Shown piece after piece: positions 52,343 through 61,234 of a stretch of DNA of 64,000 bases; the stretch's first letter is position 1, and the number at the start of each line of letters is the position of its first letter. The DNA lies in contig CAIOIC010000083.1 in NCBI GenBank assembly GCA_903858275.1, positions 1 to 64,000 of the forward strand. The letters run 5' to 3'. The stretch is from an uncultured Verrucomicrobia subdivision 3 bacterium. GTDB lineage: Bacteria > Verrucomicrobiota > Verrucomicrobiia > Limisphaerales > UBA11358. Both the position numbers and the translations under genes were made by a program. The notes beneath the pieces are model-generated. The model did no database searches and was not told the DNA's origin. It worked only from the letters and a program-made list of their open reading frames with translations.

Positions 52343-54757
52343 ATGAAATCCATCATTCGACCTCTGGGTATCTCTCTGGTTTTAGGCTGTGCCACCGCAG
52401 CCATGGCACAAAGCACCGGGCCAAAAATTGACCGCGTTGACATTAAATTCGTCGGACCCGCCTCCGTCAGCGAGGATTTCATCCGCTCCAACATCAAGCT
52501 AAAAACCGGCGCGACGTATTTGCCGGGCATGACGCAGGACGACGTCCATTCGCTTTATGGCACCGGCCAATTTTACAACATCCGCGTCGCGGTGGATCAA
52601 TCCGCCCGCGGCGTGGTGTTGACCTACAACATTCAGGTGCGTCCGCGCATCACGGACATCAAGATTGAAGGCAACAAGGAGTTGAGCGATTCCAAGCTCA
52701 AGAAAAAAATCACCGTCAAGACCGGCGAGGCGCTGGACGAGCAAAAGCTCTTCACCATCGTGCAGGAGATGAAGAAGCTGTATGAAAAATACGGCCTAGC
52801 CGACACGCAGGTGAAATATGTCCTGAACATCGAGGAAACCACCGGCCATGGCACGGTGACCTTTCATATCAACGAGAGCGCCATGGTTAAAATCAAGGAC
52901 GTCCAATTTCTCGGGGCCACCGTCTTTCCGCAAAAGGAACTTCGCGCGGAGATCAAAACAACGCGGCGCTGGATGTTTTCGTGGCTCACCGGCAGCGGCT
53001 ACTTCCAACAGGAAGATTTTGATGGCGACCGCGATCGTCTGGCGGAATTTTACCGCAGCCGCGGCTATCTGGATTTTGAAGTCAAGGACGCTAAACTCGA
53101 CCGGCCCACGACCAATTCCATGAACGTAAAGTTTTACGTTTATGAAGGCCAGCAATACAAGCTCGGCTCCGTAAAAATCACTGGCAACAAAATCTTTTCC
53201 GACGCGGAAATCCTCAAAGGACTGCAATTCGTCCATGACTACCAACATTCCAAGGCCAAGCTCGGGCCAAACGGCTTGCCGATGGATGTCGGCAATATTT
53301 TCACCCCCTCCGGCCTCGCCAAGGACGCCGAGGCAATTCAGGATTTCTATGGGAGCAAGGGTTACATTGAAATCGCGCAAGGTCAGGCATTGCGCACGTT
53401 GCGCGTGCCCAACACCGAAAAGAGCACGATGGATTTGGAATTTCAGATTGGTGAATGCCAGAAATCCTACGTTCAGAAAATAGAAATCCGCGGCAATCTC
53501 AAAACCAAGGACAAAGTCCTCCGCCGTGAATTGGCCATTGCCCCCGGCGACGTGATGGACATGGTACGCGTCAAGATCAGCCAACAACGTCTAGAAGGAT
53601 TGCAGTTTTTTGAAAAAGTTGACATCCGCCCCGAACCGACCGATCCGCCTATCGCCGGCCGCAAAAACGTGGCAATAAACGTCACCGAACAAAACACCGG
53701 CAACTTCACCATCGGCGCCGGCTTCAGTTCCGTGGACGCTTTGGTCGGCTACGCGGAAGTCTCGCAATCCAATTTTGATTTGTTCCACCCGCCCTACTTC
53801 ACCGGCGGCGGCCAGAAAATGCGTTTGCGCGTCCAGATGGGAACCCAACGGCAAGACTATGAACTTTCCTTTATCGAACCGTGGTTCCTCAACCGCAAGC
53901 TTTCGCTCGGTGTTGATCTTTACCGCCATCAACTCAACTTTGAAAGCCCCGGCAACCTATTCGATGAAACCCGCACTGGTGCCAAGGTAAGCCTCACCCG
54001 CGCACTCGGAAGCGACTTTCTCATCGGCAGCGTGCATTACGCAGTGGAAGACGTTGGCATTACTCTGAACCCCGGCATCACCAACGCCTACACCCCGCCC
54101 GGCGGTATCCCGCCATCAATCGTCAAGGAATCCGGCGACCATCTCTACCAACGCATTGGCGGCTCACTGGCCTACGACACGCGCAACAGCACCATGCTGC
54201 CCAATCATGGCCAACGCTCCGTGTTGTCCGGCGAATTCAGCGCTGGGGACACATCATTTTATAAAGTGGAATTGACATCCTCTTGGTTTTTCCCCGGACT
54301 CTTCAAAGGCCATGTGCTTGAGCTTGGGGGGCGCTACGGCATTGCTGATGGCATCTCCGGCGGCGACGTGCCGTTTTATGACCGCTATTATTTAGGTGGC
54401 CTGTATTCAATGCGCGGCTACAAATTCCGCAACGTCGCTCCACGCGAAGGTGGATTTGACGAACCTGTTGGTGGCGACTCCTACTGGTTTGGCACGGTGG
54501 AATACAGCGTTCCCATTTTTGAAAAGGACGGCGGAGTTGGTTTGCGCTTTGCCCTGTTCTACGACATCGGAGCCGTGGACGCTTCCCCATATTCTTTTAC
54601 AAGCAATTATAGCGACAACTGGGGTCTTGGAATGCGCCTGAACATCCCGCACCTCGGACCGCTGCGCCTGGATTACGGCATCCCCCTCACCCACGACAAT
54701 TACAACAACAGCAGCGGCCAATTCCAATTTGGCGTCGGCTACACCCGCCAATTTTAA
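52343..54757 (+). CDS. bamA: Outer membrane protein assembly factor BamA
   Basis: The 804-residue product has a signal peptide ending at AAMAQ. Five POTRA domains (about 30-430) follow, for example PRITDIKIEGNKELSDSKL and YVQKIEIRGNLKTKDKVLRRE. A 16-stranded Omp85 barrel contains the conserved YYLGGLYSMRGYKF (the RGY/RGF motif of loop 6) and ends in a C-terminal phenylalanine (GYTRQF), as outer-membrane barrels do. It inserts beta-barrel proteins into the outer membrane. The presence of BamA and Skp shows a diderm envelope. It sits between dnaB and the Skp/OmpH gene. Confidence 0.95.
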   Translation: MKSIIRPLGISLVLGCATAAMAQSTGPKIDRVDIKFVGPASVSEDFIRSNIKLKTGATYLPGMTQDDVHSLYGTGQFYNIRVAVDQSARGVVLTYNIQVRPRITDIKIEGNKELSDSKLKKKITVKTGEALDEQKLFTIVQEMKKLYEKYGLADTQVKYVLNIEETTGHGTVTFHINESAMVKIKDVQFLGATVFPQKELRAEIKTTRRWMFSWLTGSGYFQQEDFDGDRDRLAEFYRSRGYLDFEVKDAKLDRPTTNSMNVKFYVYEGQQYKLGSVKITGNKIFSDAEILKGLQFVHDYQHSKAKLGPNGLPMDVGNIFTPSGLAKDAEAIQDFYGSKGYIEIAQGQALRTLRVPNTEKSTMDLEFQIGECQKSYVQKIEIRGNLKTKDKVLRRELAIAPGDVMDMVRVKISQQRLEGLQFFEKVDIRPEPTDPPIAGRKNVAINVTEQNTGNFTIGAGFSSVDALVGYAEVSQSNFDLFHPPYFTGGGQKMRLRVQMGTQRQDYELSFIEPWFLNRKLSLGVDLYRHQLNFESPGNLFDETRTGAKVSLTRALGSDFLIGSVHYAVEDVGITLNPGITNAYTPPGGIPPSIVKESGDHLYQRIGGSLAYDTRNSTMLPNHGQRSVLSGEFSAGDTSFYKVELTSSWFFPGLFKGHVLELGGRYGIADGISGGDVPFYDRYYLGGLYSMRGYKFRNVAPREGGFDEPVGGDSYWFGTVEYSVPIFEKDGGVGLRFALFYDIGAVDASPYSFTSNYSDNWGLGMRLNIPHLGPLRLDYGIPLTHDNYNNSSGQFQFGVGYTRQF

Positions 54758-54816
54758 CCCGCCGACAAATTATTTTGTACTGACATTTTGAAAGAAACCT
54801 GTTTCCATTTCACAAC

Positions 54817-55425
54817 ATGAAAAAACTGCAACTAACCATTTTAACGTTTACCCTGCTGGCCGCAATGGCCTTCTCCGCCAACGCGCAAACCAAGACCGCG
54901 TCCGTGGACATGAAAAAACTATTCGAAGGCTATTGGAAAACCAAGCAAGCCCAGACCGCCCTAGAAAACCGCAAAGTCGAACTCCGCAAGGAAATCAAGG
55001 ACATGACCGATAACCTTGAAAAATCCCAAGCCGAATACAAGCAACTCCTTGACCAAGCCATGGACCAAGCCATCTCGGCTGACGAACGTGAAAAACGTAA
55101 ACACTCCGCCGGCGATAAAGCCAAGGAAATGAGCAATTCCAAAATCGCCCTTGAACAATTTCAGCGCCAAGCCGAAGCCCAGCTCGCCGACCAAAGCCAG
55201 CGCATGAGCGGCAACATCGTCACCGAAATCCGCAAGGCTGTGGCAGACAAGGCCAAAGCCGGTGGTTATACCACCGTGCTCAATGCCAACACCACGGAGA
55301 TTGTCGTCTATGTCGAACCCGGCATTGACATCACCGAAAGCGTGCTCAAACAACTCAACGCCGGCGCCCCCGTGGACGTGACCAAACCGGCTCTGCCGTT
55401 GAACATCAGCACCAAAGCACCGTAA
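54817..55425 (+). CDS. OmpH/Skp-family periplasmic chaperone
   Basis: The 202-residue product has a signal peptide (MKKLQLTILTFTLLAAMAFS) and a long charged coiled-coil region (about 30-150) with VDMKKLFEGYWKTKQAQTAL near its start. It resembles OmpH/Skp holdase chaperones, which carry unfolded outer membrane proteins to BamA. The 59-base gap to bamA and shared direction support a common function. The C-terminal tail (about 165-202) is Pro/Ala/Thr-rich and longer than in E. coli Skp. Confidence 0.88.
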   Translation: MKKLQLTILTFTLLAAMAFSANAQTKTASVDMKKLFEGYWKTKQAQTALENRKVELRKEIKDMTDNLEKSQAEYKQLLDQAMDQAISADEREKRKHSAGDKAKEMSNSKIALEQFQRQAEAQLADQSQRMSGNIVTEIRKAVADKAKAGGYTTVLNANTTEIVVYVEPGIDITESVLKQLNAGAPVDVTKPALPLNISTKAP

Positions 55426-55461
55426 GCAACGGATTTAATTTAAATTCACGCTTGCCCCACC

Positions 55462-55494
55462 GAGCGCGGACAGATATAGTTCGCGCTCTTTTTT
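55462..55494 (+). terminator. Intrinsic terminator between skp/ompH and rpmI
   Basis: GAGCGCG (55462-55468) pairs perfectly with CGCGCTC (55482-55488) around a 13-base loop, followed by TTTTTT (55489-55494). It separates the outer-membrane block from the ribosomal genes, or serves as an attenuator for rpmI. Confidence 0.85.
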
Positions 55495-55509
55495 ATAACT
55501 AATTTATTT

Positions 55510-55725
55510 ATGCGTCGTCCCAAAGGCATCAAGACCAAAAAAGCCGCTGCCAAGCGGTTTAAAATCACCGCCACCGGCAAAGTCCTGCGCCACCGCGCCG
55601 GTCGCCGCCACCTGGCTCAATCAAAAAACGCCAAGCGCCGCCGCCATCTCGGCAAGGCTGCGGTCGTTGATTCGACCGATGTCTATCGCATCACCCAAAG
55701 CATGCCCTTCAGCCACCGCGGCTGA
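55510..55725 (+). CDS. rpmI: Large ribosomal subunit protein bL35
   Basis: The 71-residue product is bL35: [20 protein letters not shown] and [20 protein letters not shown] are family signatures. The C-terminus [16 protein letters not shown] is normal for the family. It lies 32 bases upstream of rplT, the usual order. No infC is found upstream, although infC-rpmI-rplT is the common operon. No Shine-Dalgarno sequence precedes the ATG; the leader is AT-rich. Confidence 0.96.
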   Translation: MRRPKGIKTKKAAAKRFKITATGKVLRHRAGRRHLAQSKNAKRRRHLGKAAVVDSTDVYRITQSMPFSHRG

Positions 55726-55757
55726 TTCCACCAACCAAACTTTAACACTGAACTACA

Positions 55758-56141
55758 ATGCGCGTTACTAACTCCCCCGCTTCCCGCAAACGTCGTGGAA
55801 GAATGCTGACAGCTGCCAAGGGCTTCCGCCTTAAGCGCTCCAAACTTTACCGCTATGCGTCCGATGCCGTGGATCACGGCCGGCAGTATGCCTACCGCGA
55901 CCGCCGCACCAAGAAGCGCAATTACCGCTATCTCTGGCAGATTCGCATCAATGCCGCCGTGCGCGAACTTGGCTTGACCTACAGCCGTTTCATTGAAGGT
56001 CTCAAGGCCGCAAAAATCGAACTTGACCGCAAGGTTCTGGCCGACATCGCCGCCACTGACGCTGCCGCGTTTGGCGAAATCGTCAACCTCGCCAAGAAAG
56101 CGCTGAAAGCCAAGCCCGCCGCCACTCTGGCCAAAGCTTAA
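55758..56141 (+). CDS. rplT: Large ribosomal subunit protein bL20
   Basis: The 127-residue product is bL20: [20 protein letters not shown] at the start, [20 protein letters not shown] in the middle and [20 protein letters not shown] later are standard. The C-terminal tail beyond residue 115 is Lys/Ala-rich and slightly longer than in E. coli. It needs 23S rRNA for assembly. It is followed by a strong terminator. Confidence 0.97.
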   Translation: MRVTNSPASRKRRGRMLTAAKGFRLKRSKLYRYASDAVDHGRQYAYRDRRTKKRNYRYLWQIRINAAVRELGLTYSRFIEGLKAAKIELDRKVLADIAATDAAAFGEIVNLAKKALKAKPAATLAKA

Positions 56142-56161
56142 TCGGCTTCAGAAAATTCTCA

Positions 56162-56195
56162 ACGGGCGACCAGCAATGGTTGCCCGTTTTTCTTT
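56162..56195 (+). terminator. Intrinsic terminator after rplT
   Basis: ACGGGCGACC (56162-56171) pairs with GGTTGCCCGT (56178-56187), a 10-bp stem with one G-T pair and a 6-base loop, followed by a T-rich tract. It ends the rpmI-rplT unit. Confidence 0.88.
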
Positions 56196-56234
56196 TCTTC
56201 CATTAGCTATCGGGTATTCTTACTCCTCAAATCT

Positions 56235-57239
56235 ATGGGATTTCTGAATGACATTGAGCCGCTCAAACAGACGGCTTTGACCGAATTAAAAGCCGCGCCC
56301 GACCTCGCCGCGCTGGAACAGACCAAAGGCGCGTGGATTGGGCCGAACGGCAAGTTCACCGCGCTAATAAAACAGCTCGGCACGCTCTCCAAAGAGGAAA
56401 AGCCCGCCGCCGGCAAGCTCATCAACGCCGCCAAGGTGGAACTCGAAGCCGCGCTCGCCTCGCGCCGCGAGGAGTTGGAGATGAAAGCAGCACTGCCAAA
56501 GGAACCGACCGATTTCACGCTGCCCGGACGACGTCGCGCGCTCGGAAAATTGCATCCCCTAACACTGGTCACCGACGACATCGTCCGCGCGTTTCGCAAG
56601 ATTGGTTTCGCCGTCGCCGACGGACCGGAGATTGAGGACGAGTATCATTGCTTCGACGCGCTCAACACGCCCGCTGATCATCCCGCGCGCGATTCGCAGG
56701 ACACCTTTTATCTCAACACCACCGACAAACGCCTGCTCCGCACCCACACGTCGTCCGTGCAGATTCGCGTGATGGAAAAGCAAGCACCGCCCGTGCGCAT
56801 CATCGTGCCGGGCCGCGTGTATCGCCGAGACAATGCCGACGCCACGCACAATCCCACGTTCCACCAAATCGAGGGGCTTTATGTGGACAAGAACGTCACT
56901 GTCGGCGACCTCAAGGGCACGGTGGAATTCGTCTTCCGCGAACTTATGGGCAGCGATGTGAAGATCCGTTTCCGGCCGCACTATTTCAGCTACACCGAGC
57001 CGAGCTACGAGATTGATTTTACCAACGCGCTCGTGAAAAAGATGGGCAAGGACTGGCTGGAGATCGCCGGCTGCGGCATGGTGCATCCGCAGGTGTTCGA
57101 GACCGTGGGCTACGATCCCGAAGTGTGGACCGGCTGGGCGTTCGGCTTTGGCATTGAACGCATCGCCATGCTCCGCTACGGCATCAACGACATCCGCCTC
57201 TTCTACGAAAACGACGTGCGGTTCTTGAAACAGTTTTAA
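56235..57239 (+). CDS. pheS: Phenylalanine-tRNA ligase alpha subunit
   Basis: The 334-residue product has an N-terminal coiled coil (about 1-90) and a class II synthetase core. HPLTLVTDDIVRAFRKIGF and VADGPEIEDEYHCFDALNTP are motif 1; RTHTSSVQIRVME and RNPVFRRDNADATHNPTFHQIEG-type residues (RRDNADATHNPTFHQIE) are motif 2; WTGWAFGFGIERIAMLRYGI is motif 3. It charges tRNA-Phe with PheT. Unusually, pheT does not follow directly: a phosphodiesterase gene lies between. Confidence 0.97.
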   Translation: MGFLNDIEPLKQTALTELKAAPDLAALEQTKGAWIGPNGKFTALIKQLGTLSKEEKPAAGKLINAAKVELEAALASRREELEMKAALPKEPTDFTLPGRRRALGKLHPLTLVTDDIVRAFRKIGFAVADGPEIEDEYHCFDALNTPADHPARDSQDTFYLNTTDKRLLRTHTSSVQIRVMEKQAPPVRIIVPGRVYRRDNADATHNPTFHQIEGLYVDKNVTVGDLKGTVEFVFRELMGSDVKIRFRPHYFSYTEPSYEIDFTNALVKKMGKDWLEIAGCGMVHPQVFETVGYDPEVWTGWAFGFGIERIAMLRYGINDIRLFYENDVRFLKQF

Positions 57240-57287
57240 TTTGGCAAAGAAAATTACCTTTGGCTCCAACGACAAACCCTTCACACT

Positions 57288-58202
57288 ATGAAATCGAAAT
57301 TAATATTCGGGTTACTGATCCTCGGCTTCCTGATTGGGTGCGTTGATTTGAATGCCGCCGAAGCACGCCGCACTGATCACGTTTTTATCATCAGCTTTGA
57401 CCAGGGCAACCCGGACTTGATCCTGCAAAGCGAGATGCCGGTATTTCACAAGATGGCCGCGGAAGGCGCGCATTCGTGGAACGCCTACACCATCGTGCCC
57501 AGTTCCACGCTGCCGTCGCACACCTCCATGCTCACCGGGGTGGGCATCCAAAAGCATCAGGTGCTTTGGAATGAATACCAGCCCGACAAAGGCGTGGTGA
57601 AAGTGCCGACGATTTTCAGCCTCGCCAAGCAGCGCGGATTGAAAACGGCGATGTTCGTGGGCAAGGAAAAGTTCAAGCACCTGCTGTTGCCCGGCAGCGT
57701 GGATACCTTTGTCTGGCCGCAGCCGGAGGACGGCGCGCTGGCCGTGGCCAAGGTTTTTGCGGAGCAGGTGAAGACGCTGAAACCCAACCTGTGTTTCATC
57801 CATTTCCGCGATCCCGACACCGAGGGGCACAAATACGGTTCGCATTCGCCAGAAAAGAAAAAGGCGCTGGTGGATTGCGACCAGGCGCTGGGCATCATCA
57901 AGAACGCCATCGCCGAGGCCGGATTGAACAACAGTGTCATCATTCTGACTGCCGACCACGGCTCGCATGACACCACGGACAAGAAAGGCAAAGTCGCCGG
58001 CACGCATGGCTCGGCGGAAACCAGCGATGTCGTCATCCCGTGGGTGGCCTGGGGCAAAGGCGTGAAAAAGAATTACACCATCACCGCGCCCATCATCCAA
58101 TATGACACCGCCGCCACGACGCTCTGGCTGCTGGATGTGCCGCTGCCGGAAAGTTTCTGGGGTCGCCCCGCCGCCAGCGCCTTCGACGCCGCCGCGAAAT
58201 AA
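57288..58202 (+). CDS. Alkaline phosphatase superfamily (nucleotide pyrophosphatase/phosphodiesterase) lipoprotein
   Basis: The 304-residue product starts with a lipoprotein signal (LLILGFLIGC), with the lipobox cysteine C18. The type I phosphodiesterase / nucleotide pyrophosphatase fold follows. IISFDQGNPDL (D38) is a metal ligand, VPSSTLPSHTSMLTGV holds the nucleophile T74, and later ligands are in FIHFRDPDTEGHKYGS and LTADHGSHD. It hydrolyses phosphodiester or pyrophosphate bonds at the cell surface; the substrate is unknown. It sits between pheS and pheT in the same direction, 48 and 17 bases from them, so it is probably co-transcribed with them. Confidence 0.85.
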   Translation: MKSKLIFGLLILGFLIGCVDLNAAEARRTDHVFIISFDQGNPDLILQSEMPVFHKMAAEGAHSWNAYTIVPSSTLPSHTSMLTGVGIQKHQVLWNEYQPDKGVVKVPTIFSLAKQRGLKTAMFVGKEKFKHLLLPGSVDTFVWPQPEDGALAVAKVFAEQVKTLKPNLCFIHFRDPDTEGHKYGSHSPEKKKALVDCDQALGIIKNAIAEAGLNNSVIILTADHGSHDTTDKKGKVAGTHGSAETSDVVIPWVAWGKGVKKNYTITAPIIQYDTAATTLWLLDVPLPESFWGRPAASAFDAAAK

Positions 58203-58219
58203 CCGAACTGATTTTTTCC

Positions 58220-60667
58220 ATGAAAGTCACCCTTAACTGGCTCAAACAATACGTTGATTTCAACTGGTCGCCCGAGGAATTGACCGAGCGGCTCACCATG
58301 CTCGGCCTTGAGGTCGAAGGCGTGCAAAAGATTTCCGCCGCGTTCGAAGGCATCGTCGTGGCGCAGGTCATCACCCGCGACAAACATCCGAACGCCGACA
58401 AGCTTTCCGTCTGCCGCGTGAACGACGGCACGGGCGAACGCCAGATCGTCTGCGGCGCGCAGAATTTCAAGGCCGGCGACAAAGTGCCACTCATCCTGCC
58501 CGGCGCATCGTTGCCCATGAAGCCCGGCGACAAAGAGCCGTTCACCATCAAGGTCGGCAAGATCCGCAGCGTGGAATCGCACGGCATGTTGTGCTCGCAC
58601 GAGGAATTGCTCCTGGATCCCGAAGCCATCGGCCACAAGAAGGAAGACGGCCTGCTCCTCCTGCGCGAGGACGCGAAAGTCGGTCAGCCCTTCGCCGAAT
58701 ATCTCGGCCGCAGCGGCAGCGATGTGGTTTACGATCTCGAAGTGACGCCGAATCGCCCGGACTTGAACAGCGTCATCGGCATCGCCCGCGAAATCGCCGC
58801 GCTCACGGGGAATCCGCTGCGGATTCCAGAAGTCAGAAGCCAGAAGTCAGAAATCAGAACGGACGCTTTGATTGCGGTGAGAATTGAAGACGCGGAGCTT
58901 TGCCCGCGCTACACCGCGCGCGTGGTCAAAGGCGTGAAGGTCGGCCCCAGCCCGGCGTGGTTGCGCGATACGCTGGAAAAAGTCGGCATCCGCAGCATCA
59001 GCAATGTCGTGGACGTGACGAACTACGTCATGCTCGAGGTCGGCCAACCGCTGCACGCATTCGATTATCATCTCATCGCCAAGGGCGCGAACGGCAAGCC
59101 GACCATCGTCGTGCGCCGCGCGGCGGCCGGGGAAAAATTCAAGACACTTGACAATCAGGAGCGCCCGCTGACGAACGAAATGCTGCTCATCGCCGACGAG
59201 CAAAAAGGCATCGCGCTCGCGGGCGTAATGGGCGGCGCGAACACGGAGATCAACAACTCCACCGTGGACGTGCTCATCGAGAGCGCGTATTTCGCGCCGG
59301 TAAATATCCGCCGCACGAGCAAGCGGCTCGGCTTGCGCAGCGAATCCAGCTATCGCTTCGAGCGGGGCGCGGACGCGGGCATCAGCGACTGGGCCAGCCA
59401 GCGCGCGGCGCAGTTGATTTTGGAAACGGCGGGCGGCCAGCTGGCGGAAGGCGTGGTGGATGTGTATCCCTCCCCTGCCCAGCCAAAGGAACTCACACTG
59501 CATTTCTCGCACTCGAAAGATTTGCTCGGCATCGGCATTTCGCACGCTGATCAGGTTTCATATTTGAACAAGCTCGGCATGGAAACGGTTTCGCAGCAGC
59601 CCGGCGAATGCACGTTCCGCATGCCGTCCTGGCGCGTGGACATGAAACGCGAGGTGGATCTGATCGAAGAAGTCGGCCGGCTTTTTGGCGTGGACAAAAT
59701 TCCCAGCACGCCGCCCCGCGGCGCGCTCGGAACGAACGACTACGATTCCGTCTATGACCAGATCGGTGAAGCCCGCCGCATCCTTACCGGCCTCGGTTTG
59801 CATGAAGCACAAGGTCAGACGCTCATTTCGAAGTCAGAAGTCAGAAGTCAGAAGCCAGAAGAAATCGTCGCGCTCGCGAACCCGTTAAGCTCGGACATGG
59901 ACGTGCTACGTTCGAGTCTGCTGCCGGGTTTGATTCATTCACTGCGGCACAATGTGAGCCGCAAGAATTATGACGTGGCGCTGTTTGAGATTGGCCGCGT
60001 GTTCACCAATGCGAACGGCCAGACAAAGGAAAATCGCAGTGCGGCCATCGCTATCACCGGCCAGCGCGCGCTGAGTTTCTGGAGCGGCGACGACCGCGAC
60101 GCGAAATTTGACGCATCCGATTTGAAAGGCCTCGCCGAAGAATTCATCGAACAGTTCGGCCTGCGCGGCGTGATGTTTGGCAAGCGAGTGGAAAGCACGT
60201 CGTGGTTTCTCGAATCCGCCAGCGTGACACTCGGCGGCAAGCTGCCGCTGGGTGAAATCGGCCAGTTACAACCCGCGCTCGCGAAGAAATACGATTTGCG
60301 TGACGCCGTATTTCTAGCGGAGTTCAACTTGGATGTTTTGCTAGCCAAGCGCAATCCGACGAAATCGTTCAAGACTTTGCCACAGTTCCCGTCCAGCCGC
60401 CGCGACGTGGCGATGCTCGTGGCGGAAGCCGTAACGCACGAAGCAGTGTTACAGGCCGTCAAGCAGGCCAAGGCGGCCAACCTGGAAGCGGTCGAGCTGT
60501 TTGACGTGTTCCGCGGCAAAGGCGTGCCGGAAGGCCAGAAGAGCCTGGCGTATGCCTTCACCTATCGCGCGGCGGACAAGACGCTGACCGATGCCGACGT
60601 GAACACCGCACACACCAAGGTTCTGGAAACACTGAAGACACAGTTGAAGGCTGAACTTCGGGCGTGA
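58220..60667 (+). CDS. pheT: Phenylalanine-tRNA ligase beta subunit, with two repeat insertions
   Basis: The 815-residue product has the standard order. The tRNA-binding OB domain (about 40-150) includes ITRDKHPNADKLSVCRVNDG. The B3/B4 editing domain (about 215-400) includes RSISNVVDVTNYVMLEVGQP and the segment ERGADAGI. The B5 domain (about 405-475), a synthetase-like core (about 490-690) and the C-terminal FDX-ACB domain (about 720-815, starting at FPSSRRDVAMLV) follow. Two short in-frame tracts derived from AGAAGTC-type repeats encode residues near 203-214 (VRSQKSEIRT) and 538-547 (SEVRSQKPEE). Both lie at domain boundaries. Confidence 0.95.
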   Translation: MKVTLNWLKQYVDFNWSPEELTERLTMLGLEVEGVQKISAAFEGIVVAQVITRDKHPNADKLSVCRVNDGTGERQIVCGAQNFKAGDKVPLILPGASLPMKPGDKEPFTIKVGKIRSVESHGMLCSHEELLLDPEAIGHKKEDGLLLLREDAKVGQPFAEYLGRSGSDVVYDLEVTPNRPDLNSVIGIAREIAALTGNPLRIPEVRSQKSEIRTDALIAVRIEDAELCPRYTARVVKGVKVGPSPAWLRDTLEKVGIRSISNVVDVTNYVMLEVGQPLHAFDYHLIAKGANGKPTIVVRRAAAGEKFKTLDNQERPLTNEMLLIADEQKGIALAGVMGGANTEINNSTVDVLIESAYFAPVNIRRTSKRLGLRSESSYRFERGADAGISDWASQRAAQLILETAGGQLAEGVVDVYPSPAQPKELTLHFSHSKDLLGIGISHADQVSYLNKLGMETVSQQPGECTFRMPSWRVDMKREVDLIEEVGRLFGVDKIPSTPPRGALGTNDYDSVYDQIGEARRILTGLGLHEAQGQTLISKSEVRSQKPEEIVALANPLSSDMDVLRSSLLPGLIHSLRHNVSRKNYDVALFEIGRVFTNANGQTKENRSAAIAITGQRALSFWSGDDRDAKFDASDLKGLAEEFIEQFGLRGVMFGKRVESTSWFLESASVTLGGKLPLGEIGQLQPALAKKYDLRDAVFLAEFNLDVLLAKRNPTKSFKTLPQFPSSRRDVAMLVAEAVTHEAVLQAVKQAKAANLEAVELFDVFRGKGVPEGQKSLAYAFTYRAADKTLTDADVNTAHTKVLETLKTQLKAELRA
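58827..58860. repeat. AGAAGTC-type tandem repeat inside pheT (first)
   Basis: CAGAAGTCAGAAGCCAGAA and the following AGTCAGAAATCAGAAC form tandem heptamer-like units in frame with pheT. They fall just before the B3/B4 domain and encode a polar stretch (VRSQKSEIRT). The unit is shared with 59831-59860. Confidence 0.8.
59831..59860. repeat. AGAAGTC-type tandem repeat inside pheT (second)
   Basis: AAGTCAGAAGTCAGAAGTCA continuing into GAAGCCAGAA gives four heptamers in frame with pheT, encoding SEVRSQKPEE within the synthetase-like core region. It shares the same unit as 58827-58860. Confidence 0.8.
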
Positions 60668-60678
60668 TACGAAACTGT

Positions 60679-61212
60679 ATGGCAACAAGTGAGAAAACAA
60701 AATATTTTGGCTTCTTTAAAGACTTTGTAATTCTGGTTGTCTTGTTTGCTTTCATTGTTTTTGTCTTGCCGCCGGTTTTGGAAAAAATCGGCACCCAGCA
60801 AGAGAGAAAACACAAATATGAAAACGCACGTCAACGTGTTGAGAAAGCTGGTAGTTGGGAAAATATAAAAGCGGTCAGTTTGCTTTTTTATAATAATATC
60901 CAGTCAAAGCCTTATTTTGATGAACACTATTTTTGGCGCGGCAACCGTCAAAACACCAATCCTCTTCCTACCACTCTGGAAATTCTCCAACCATGGCGCA
61001 TTCAATATCTGCGAGATAGTAATAACATTCCAATTCTGAGCCTTAGATTGTATGGAATTCACAGAACAGGAATGTATTCCGAACCGTATTATGCCATCTG
61101 GGTAATTTGCACAAATGTTTCCACAAACTATGTGCCAAGCATGGTTGGTGACGGACCAGGCCGCAGAGGAATCATCGAACGCAAAGGGGATTTAATTTTT
61201 GAAGTCCGATAG
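60679..61212 (+). CDS. Hypothetical membrane-anchored protein, AT-rich
   Basis: The 177-residue product is not recognised. It starts at 60679 (MATSEKTKYFGFFKDF), just after pheT. One transmembrane helix (about 16-36, VILVVLFAFIVFVLPPVLEK) is followed by a short charged coiled-coil-like segment (QQERKHKYENARQRVEK) and a soluble domain rich in Tyr, Asn and Trp (ILSLRLYGIHRTGMYSEPYY). The gene is clearly more AT-rich than its neighbours, which hints at recent acquisition. It converges with the M48 protease gene, 22 bases away. Confidence 0.55.
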   Translation: MATSEKTKYFGFFKDFVILVVLFAFIVFVLPPVLEKIGTQQERKHKYENARQRVEKAGSWENIKAVSLLFYNNIQSKPYFDEHYFWRGNRQNTNPLPTTLEILQPWRIQYLRDSNNIPILSLRLYGIHRTGMYSEPYYAIWVICTNVSTNYVPSMVGDGPGRRGIIERKGDLIFEVR

Positions 61213-61234
61213 CTGGAATAAACAACTAATAACT

